DNA of 64,000 nt. Origin: an uncultured Clostridia bacterium (GTDB lineage Bacteria > Bacillota > Clostridia > Christensenellales > Borkfalkiaceae). The notes under the pieces are model-generated. The model worked only from the letters and a program-made list of their open reading frames with translations, was not told the DNA's origin and ran no database searches. How positions within the stretch are numbered: position 1 is the stretch's first letter; every line of letters starts with the position of its first letter. A program made the position numbers and the translations under genes. Shown piece after piece: positions 59,002 through 64,000 of the stretch. The DNA is taken from assembly GCA_944336975.1 (NCBI GenBank), contig CALVLH010000005.1, positions 1 through 64,000 of the forward strand, read 5' to 3'.

Positions 59002-59916
59002 TCAGTCCTCCGCGTCGTCCGCGACCTGCAGCTTGAACGAAAGCACGGTGAACACGAGCATGATCGCGCCGAACACGAGCGCCATCGCGCAGGCTCTGCC
59101 GAAGTTGTTCACGCCGCCGAACGCCGTGTTGTAGATGACCATCATCGCCGTCGTGGTGCCGTAATTGGGCCCGCCCGCCGTCAGGACCTGCGCCTGACCG
59201 AGCATATTGAAACTGCCGATGGTCGTCATGACGAGGGTATAGAACACCGTGCGGCGGATACAGGGCAACGTGATGGAAAAGAACTTGGTGACCGGCCCCG
59301 CGCCGTCCAGCGTTGCCGCTTCGAGGATCTCCTGCGGCACGTTCGCGATGCCCGCGACATACAGGATCATATTCCCCCCGATCCCCCACCACGAGGAGAG
59401 CAGGAAGATGGAGATCCACGCATAGGGCATCTGCGTGATCCAGGGGATCTCGACGCCCAGATAGTGATTGATGATGCCGGAATTGGTATCCAGCAGGAAA
59501 TTCCAGAGGATACACACCGTCGTGATGGACAGGATGGTCGGGAAGTAGAAGAATCCCATCGAGAACTTTCTCACCGCCTTGCAACGCGTAACGAGAAGCG
59601 CGACCAGCATCGGCACGGCGATAAGGATGGGCGTTTCCACCACCACGAAGAGGAGCGTATGCAGGACGCCGTTCCAGAAATCGGAAGCGACCTGTCCCGA
59701 ACCGATCAGCCCGAACAGAAGTTTGAAGTTGTTCAGCCCGTACCATTCCATCGGCGTGGCATAATCCCATTTGGTGAAACTGATGATCACGCTCATCACG
59801 AGGGGAACGAGTCCGAATACTATAAAGAGGATCATGAACGGGGCGACGAACAGATACGGTACGACGACCGAGAACCCCCGTTTCCCCTCTCCTTTCGCTT
59901 TGATCGCTTTTTCCAT
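59002..59916 (-). CDS. Carbohydrate ABC transporter permease, MalF type
   Basis: A 304-residue inner-membrane subunit with six membrane segments and the EAA loop ILEAATLDGAGPVTKFFSITLP. It follows the solute-binding protein gene and forms the channel with the MalG-type subunit. GGAGGATGAG precedes the ATG. No ATPase is in the operon. Confidence 0.95.
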   Translation of the reverse strand: MEKAIKAKGEGKRGFSVVVPYLFVAPFMILFIVFGLVPLVMSVIISFTKWDYATPMEWYGLNNFKLLFGLIGSGQVASDFWNGVLHTLLFVVVETPILIAVPMLVALLVTRCKAVRKFSMGFFYFPTILSITTVCILWNFLLDTNSGIINHYLGVEIPWITQMPYAWISIFLLSSWWGIGGNMILYVAGIANVPQEILEAATLDGAGPVTKFFSITLPCIRRTVFYTLVMTTIGSFNMLGQAQVLTAGGPNYGTTTAMMVIYNTAFGGVNNFGRACAMALVFGAIMLVFTVLSFKLQVADDAED

Positions 59917-59949
59917 TTCTCATCCTCCGTCCTTATTCTGCGGCGTACG

Positions 59950-59973
59950 GTCTCCGCGGGTCCCCGCGGAGAC
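59950..59973 (-). other. Intercistronic hairpin after the solute-binding protein gene
   Basis: A 10-bp stem GTCTCCGCGG/CCGCGGAGAC (59950-59959 with 59964-59973), without a T run, between the binding-protein and permease genes. Hairpins here commonly protect the binding-protein mRNA and raise its amount over the permeases. Confidence 0.6.
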
Positions 59974-59985
59974 TTCCGCCGTTTG

Positions 59986-61266
59986 TCAGAGCTCTGCGTC
60001 CGTGACCCATGCCTTGAAGTCGGCGGCCGCGGTGTCGAGAGCCTTTTGGGGGGCATAGATCCCGGAGAGCGCGTTGGAAACGCCTACTCCCATGCCGTTA
60101 TACGCTTCGTACCAATATTTATATTCGATCTCGCCGAGCGTCGCGGTATATGCCATTTCCGTAAACGCGGCGAGCGGTTCGAGCGCTTTGTATTCCTCCG
60201 TCTCGTGGATGGATTTGAGCGCGGGCACCTGCCCCGCCTTCGCCCATTCGATGGAGTTCTCGTTCACATAGCGCATGAAGGTGTAGCACGCTTCTTTGAT
60301 CGTATCCGTCGTGACCGTGTTCTTCATGAGGGTGAACTGATGCGAGCCCGCAAAGTTGGTCTGCCCTTCGCCGACCGATTCGGGACAGGGCGCGACGCCG
60401 ATGTTGGAGTCGGGATTGTCCAGCAGCCCGAAGGTGTTGATCACCCACGGCCCGTCGAAATAGAACACCGATTTCCCCTGCGTGAAGAGGGTGAAATCGC
60501 CGCCCGAACCCACGTTCTCGGGCGAAACGGGCGAGGAACCGTAGATGAGATCGGAAAGATATTGCAATTTCTCCACCGCCGTCGCCGAATTGAAGGTCGG
60601 GTTGTAGTTTTCGTCGAACATGGAGCCGCCCGCGCTGTAAAGCATATTCAGGAACACGTCTTTGGTGATGGAGTACATGGAAGGCACCGCATACCCGTAA
60701 ACGCCGTCCTTGGTCTTGTCCTTGCAGACCTGATAGAATTCTTCCCACGTTTCGGGCAGTTCGTCTTCCGAGATGAGGTCTTTGTTATAATACATCGCCG
60801 TCGGATGGACGTCGATCGGGAAGCCGTAACGCACGCCGTCCAGCACGCCGCCGTTCCACGCCGCGGGAATGTACTCCTCTGCCGTCACGTCGAGGAACTC
60901 TTCGATCCCGTCCATGGGCAGGAAGATGTTCCTCTCGTTCATGCCCGCGATACGCGACGCGGACATCGCCACGATGTGGGGCGCCGATTTGAGGTTGGAA
61001 CTCGTCGTCGTCAGTTTGGTGAACAGGGTGTCCCAAGGGATCTTGTCCGCAACGACCATGATCTTTTCTTCCGCATATTCCGTATTAAAACGCTCGACGA
61101 TCTTGTCCATCGTCTCCCCGTCCGTACCCGTGAACCCGTTCCAGAAACGGATGACGGTGAATCCGTTGGGATTCTCCTCTCCCGACCCGTCCTGACAACC
61201 GAACAGACAGGTCAGAGAAAGCACCCCCGTCAACATCAACCCTAATACTTTCGCTAATTTTTTCAT
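59986..61266 (-). CDS. Extracellular solute-binding lipoprotein for sugars (family 1)
   Basis: A 426-residue exported lipoprotein with lipobox LFGC (about residue 24). FTVIRFWNGFTGTDGETMDKIVERFN and the later FTQGKSVFYFDGPWVINTF are typical of MalE/UgpB-type sugar-binding proteins. It delivers oligosaccharides, presumably arabino-oligosaccharides from the neighbouring enzymes, to the permease pair. AAGGAGG precedes the ATG and it is first in the operon. Confidence 0.93.
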   Translation of the reverse strand: MKKLAKVLGLMLTGVLSLTCLFGCQDGSGEENPNGFTVIRFWNGFTGTDGETMDKIVERFNTEYAEEKIMVVADKIPWDTLFTKLTTTSSNLKSAPHIVAMSASRIAGMNERNIFLPMDGIEEFLDVTAEEYIPAAWNGGVLDGVRYGFPIDVHPTAMYYNKDLISEDELPETWEEFYQVCKDKTKDGVYGYAVPSMYSITKDVFLNMLYSAGGSMFDENYNPTFNSATAVEKLQYLSDLIYGSSPVSPENVGSGGDFTLFTQGKSVFYFDGPWVINTFGLLDNPDSNIGVAPCPESVGEGQTNFAGSHQFTLMKNTVTTDTIKEACYTFMRYVNENSIEWAKAGQVPALKSIHETEEYKALEPLAAFTEMAYTATLGEIEYKYWYEAYNGMGVGVSNALSGIYAPQKALDTAAADFKAWVTDAEL

Positions 61267-61295
61267 AATTGGCCTCCTTATCCTTGCAATTGGAT

Positions 61296-61324
61296 TATAG
61301 CACGCTTTTCCTTCCGTGAAAACC
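61296..61324 (-). promoter_or_regulatory. Probable promoter of the carbohydrate operon
   Basis: TATAAT (61296-61301) on the minus strand, with a weak -35 TTTTCA (61319-61324) at 17 nt. A poor -35 box is in keeping with activator dependence. No cre-like site is convincing. Confidence 0.55.
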
Positions 61325-61389
61325 GTCGGTTTATATAGATTACAGACCTTTTATTTCCGACAAATCGGTATTAAATAAATCGAAATAAA

Positions 61390-61436
61390 AAAACGGACCG
61401 AGGGTGACTTTCTCCCCCTGTCCGCTTTTTGCCGTA
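61390..61436 (-). terminator. Probable terminator after rtcB
   Basis: On the minus strand CGGACAGGGG and CCCTCGGTCCG form an imperfect stem followed by seven T. It separates rtcB from the carbohydrate operon. Confidence 0.6.
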
Positions 61437-61452
61437 AAATAATCCTTCGCGC

Positions 61453-62658
61453 CTATTCCCCCGCCTTGAAATTGTAAACGGGACGGATGCGCGATACGAT
61501 CTCCGCCGTCGGTCCGATGCAGGCGACGATCTCTTCCATATTTTTATAAGCCATGGGTGATTCGTCCAGCGTGTCGGGCGCCACGCAGGTGGTATAGATG
61601 CCCGACATCTGCGCCGCGTATTCTTCCATGGTCAGGCGGGCACGCGCCGCCGAACGGCTCATCAGCCGCCCTGCGCCGTGCGGAGCCGAGCAGTTCCATT
61701 CGGGATTTCCCTTGCCGACGCAGATGAGACTGCCGTCGCGCATATTGATGGGAATGAGCAATCTCTTCCCCTTTTCCGCCGATACCGCGCCCTTTCTCAG
61801 GATCATATTGTCGGTATCGATATAGTTATGGACGGTCGTAAAACGGTCGGTCTCCGTCCAACCCATCCCCTCCAAAATGACCTTCGTCATCGTGACGCGG
61901 TTGAGCGCGGCAAACCGCTGGACGATCCGCATATCGTGAATATAATCGTCCAGCAAGCCGCCTTCCACATAGGCGAGCTCGGCGGGGATGTCGGGAAGAG
62001 GTTTTTCCGCCGCGCGCATCCGCTCGAGAGTCGCCTGGATCTCGGAAGCGCGCCCTTCCGATTTCATCCGCGCGATCACGGCGGAAACGTCCTCCGTTCC
62101 CCTCCCGCACAGCGCACGGTATCCCTCTTTTTGATAATACTCCGCGACTTCACAGCCCAGATGGCGGCTCCCCGAATGCACGACGAGGAAAAATGCGCCC
62201 TCTTCGTCTTTGTCCACTTCGATGAAGTGATTCCCGCCGCCCAGCGTTCCGACGCTTCTGACGGCGCGGTCGACGGAAATCGCCTTCTGACAGCGGATCT
62301 CTCCGAGGTCGATGCCGTCTGCAAGCGGATGGGGCGTTTCGCGGATATTCATGCCGCTCGGAACGCTTTCGCGGATGACGCGGTCCAGCCGATCGAAATC
62401 GATGTCCGTTTCCGCGATGCGCACCGTCTCCATGCCGCAGCCGATGTCCACCCCCACCATGCCGGGGACGACTTTGTCCTTCACGGTCATGGTCGTACCG
62501 ATGGTACAGCCCTTCCCCGCGTGGACGTCGGGCATGATGCGGATCTTGCAATCGGCAAATTCCTCCCGATCGCACACCGTCCTGATCTGTTCCTCCGCTT
62601 TTTCTTCCAGCGTGGAGGCATAGCATACCGCGCGGTTATATTTTCCCTGAATGATCAT
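61453..62658 (-). CDS. rtcB: RtcB-family RNA ligase
   Basis: A 401-residue RtcB protein, which joins RNA 2',3'-cyclic phosphate or 3'-phosphate ends to 5'-OH ends using GTP and manganese. Metal and active-site segments are MPDVHAGKG, VGVDIGCGM (cysteine), GGGNHFIE, VVHSGSRHLG, TVHNYID and APHGAGR, the last carrying the histidine that is guanylylated. The short form of about 400 residues is common in Firmicutes. ATG 62658 has AGGAGGAG upstream; the longer frame is not family-like. No archease or RtcA/RtcR is adjacent. Confidence 0.93.
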   Translation of the reverse strand: MIIQGKYNRAVCYASTLEEKAEEQIRTVCDREEFADCKIRIMPDVHAGKGCTIGTTMTVKDKVVPGMVGVDIGCGMETVRIAETDIDFDRLDRVIRESVPSGMNIRETPHPLADGIDLGEIRCQKAISVDRAVRSVGTLGGGNHFIEVDKDEEGAFFLVVHSGSRHLGCEVAEYYQKEGYRALCGRGTEDVSAVIARMKSEGRASEIQATLERMRAAEKPLPDIPAELAYVEGGLLDDYIHDMRIVQRFAALNRVTMTKVILEGMGWTETDRFTTVHNYIDTDNMILRKGAVSAEKGKRLLIPINMRDGSLICVGKGNPEWNCSAPHGAGRLMSRSAARARLTMEEYAAQMSGIYTTCVAPDTLDESPMAYKNMEEIVACIGPTAEIVSRIRPVYNFKAGE

Positions 62659-62763
62659 CTTTCTCTTCTCCTCCTTCTTCATAAGAAATGACATTATATC
62701 ACCGTTTTTCCGTTTTGTAAAGAGCGATATAGAAAAAAATAAATTTGCCCGCGCGGCAACCGC

Positions 62764-62806
62764 ACAAAAAATGCCGCCCGCCGCGAAAAGCGCGGCGGGC
62801 GGCATT
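62764..62806 (-). terminator. Intrinsic terminator after the xylulokinase gene
   Basis: A 16-bp stem (62770-62785 with 62791-62806) around AAAAG, followed by a T run on the minus strand. Confidence 0.85.
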
Positions 62807-62818
62807 CTTTCCGCAACG

Positions 62819-64000
62819 TCACATTTGCGGGAAAACTCCTTTCAATGCGGGATACAAGGCGCGGTAGACGCGGTATTTCTCCGCGTATGCCGCCGCGAGC
62901 GCGCGATCAGGCGAGATCGTCTCGCGGACGCGCACGATGCAGTCGGTCGCCGCCTTTACCGTCGGATATTCTCCGCACCCCACCATCGCGAGGATCGCCG
63001 CGCCGAAGGAAGGCCCCTGCTCCGTTTCGGGCACGCGCACTTGCATATCCAGAACGTTCGCGACGATCTTCCGCCACAGAGGGCTCTTCGCGCCGCCGCC
63101 GCAGATATTCGTGACCGAAGCCGTAACCCCGCACGCGCGAGCCGCTTCCAGACAGTCGCGAAGCGCGAACGCCACCCCTTCGAGGACGGCGAGCGTCATT
63201 TCGCCGCGCGTCGTATCCGCGCGCATCCCAAGGAAGACGCCCCGCGCGTTTACATCGTTATGCGGACTGCGCTCTCCCATCAGGTACGGGAGGAAATATA
63301 CGCCGTTTTTGCCCATTTTCTCTTCCAGCCCCGCCTGTTCGCGCGCGTAATCGGACGTTTGCAGGATGCGATCCGACCACCACGCGTTACAGCTCGCCGC
63401 CGAGAGGATACACCCCATCAGATGCCAGCCCCCGTCCGCATGGCAGAAACTGTGCAGGGCGTTGACCTTATCTTCCGCAAACGCCGTTGCCGAAAGAAAG
63501 AGCGTGCCGCTCGTTCCGAGGGATACGTTGCACCCGTCCTTGCCCACGACGCCCATGCCCACCGCCGCCGCGGCGTTATCCCCCGCGCCCGCGATGACCT
63601 TCACGTCCGCGTTCAGCCCGAGCTCTGCCGCCGTCTCCGCCTTCAACGTGCCGACGAGCCGATAGCTGTCATACAGTTTGGGGAGTTGCAGATTGGTCAC
63701 GCCGCACAGGCGGCACATATCCATGCTCCAACGGCGATGACGGACGTCCAGCAGGAGCGTCCCGCTCGCGTCCGAATAATCCGTCGAGAACGCACCCGAC
63801 AGTCGGTAGACGAGATAGTCCTTGGGCAGCATGATCTTTTTGATGCGCGCAAAATTCTCGGGCTCATGCTCCTTCATCCACAGGAGTTTGGGCGCCGTGA
63901 ACCCCGCAAACGCGATGTTCCCCGTCCATGCGGAGAGTTTCTCCTTCCCCACGCTCGCGTTGAGATATTCGGTCTCCCGCTCCGTCCTGCCGTCGTTCCA
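62819..64000 (-). CDS. xylB: Xylulokinase (FGGY family), 5' end outside the window
   Basis: 393 C-terminal residues of an FGGY sugar kinase; the frame is open to the right edge and begins WNDGRTERETEYLN. TGNIAFAGFTAPKLLW, KDYLVYRLSGAFSTDYSDASGTLLLD, AGAGDNAAAAVGMGVV and SLGTSGTLF match xylulokinase, and ICGGGAKSPLWRKI is the C-terminal FGGY signature. It converts D-xylulose to D-xylulose 5-phosphate, the entry of xylose and arabinose carbon into the pentose phosphate pathway. About 100 N-terminal residues are missing from the window. Confidence 0.92.
   Translation of the reverse strand, partial: WNDGRTERETEYLNASVGKEKLSAWTGNIAFAGFTAPKLLWMKEHEPENFARIKKIMLPKDYLVYRLSGAFSTDYSDASGTLLLDVRHRRWSMDMCRLCGVTNLQLPKLYDSYRLVGTLKAETAAELGLNADVKVIAGAGDNAAAAVGMGVVGKDGCNVSLGTSGTLFLSATAFAEDKVNALHSFCHADGGWHLMGCILSAASCNAWWSDRILQTSDYAREQAGLEEKMGKNGVYFLPYLMGERSPHNDVNARGVFLGMRADTTRGEMTLAVLEGVAFALRDCLEAARACGVTASVTNICGGGAKSPLWRKIVANVLDMQVRVPETEQGPSFGAAILAMVGCGEYPTVKAATDCIVRVRETISPDRALAAAYAEKYRVYRALYPALKGVFPQM

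Noticed and set aside
59464..61245. 593-codon plus-strand frame opposite the binding protein and permease genes
   Set aside because: Antisense of two well-supported transporter genes; no family match.

Overview
The window is about 64 kb of GC-rich chromosomal DNA from a Gram-positive bacterium of the Firmicutes, most likely a gut-type, sporulating Clostridia lineage. The support is a clpC-mcsB-mcsA protein quality-control cluster, a SigB-type sigma factor with partner-switching regulators, two CotF-like coat proteins, a PucR/CdaR regulator, UgpC/MsmX-type sugar import, many lipobox proteins, strong AGGAGG ribosome sites and sigma-A promoters that are easy to read. An assignment to something like the Christensenellales is only a guess. 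No phage, IS element, CRISPR array or rRNA is visible.

Layout. 1-6.9 kb: the end of a tRNA-Pro gene, a TetM-like GTPase, a phosphoesterase, a RecD-like helicase, a ProB-like kinase, a C_GCAxxG redox protein and a phosphopantetheinyl transferase. 6.9-12.3 kb: an MBL hydrolase, a large ferritin-like protein and a pfs-luxS-ung-apgM operon. 12.5-18.5 kb: the clpC-mcsB-mcsA group headed by a DUF1653 protein, a membrane protein and a membrane-anchored XRE regulator instead of ctsR. 18.5-30 kb: a GDSL hydrolase behind a long repeat-bearing leader, a secreted GH51 enzyme, rubrerythrin, a HAD phosphatase, argS, ychF, a flavodoxin, two tiny acidic proteins and a GH36 alpha-galactosidase. 30-35.6 kb: coat proteins, nth, a DUF3343/cysteine desulfurase divergent pair, an S41 protease and a PucR regulator. 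35.9-44.2 kb: a membrane protein, the sigma-factor operon, citrate synthase, hisC and a metal transporter. 44.3-61.3 kb: a minus-strand carbohydrate locus. 61.4-64 kb: rtcB and a truncated xylulokinase gene.

The carbohydrate locus is the main accessory region. A solute-binding lipoprotein and two permeases (no ATPase) are followed by a cytoplasmic GH2 enzyme, two secreted GH51 arabinofuranosidases, two secreted MORN-repeat lipoproteins, a secreted SGNH hydrolase, a secreted GH32 fructan hydrolase, an ArsR-type regulator and a fructokinase. A UgpC/MsmX-type ATPase just beyond the locus could energise the importer. Together with the third GH51, the GH36 enzyme and xylulokinase, this describes an organism that harvests arabinose-, galactose- and fructose-containing plant polymers at its surface.

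The most unusual signals are these. (1) Five genes without Shine-Dalgarno sites have a -10 hexamer exactly 6 nt before ATG, which predicts leaderless mRNAs. (2) MORN-repeat lipoproteins are embedded in a glycan-degradation operon. (3) In the sigma operon the kinase-like protein before sigma has lost its ATP-binding motifs, while an intact one follows sigma. (4) Intrinsic terminators sit directly in front of internal operon genes. (5) A repeated CTACTG/CAGTAG motif array and a roughly 236-nt repeat-bearing leader separate the XRE and GDSL genes.
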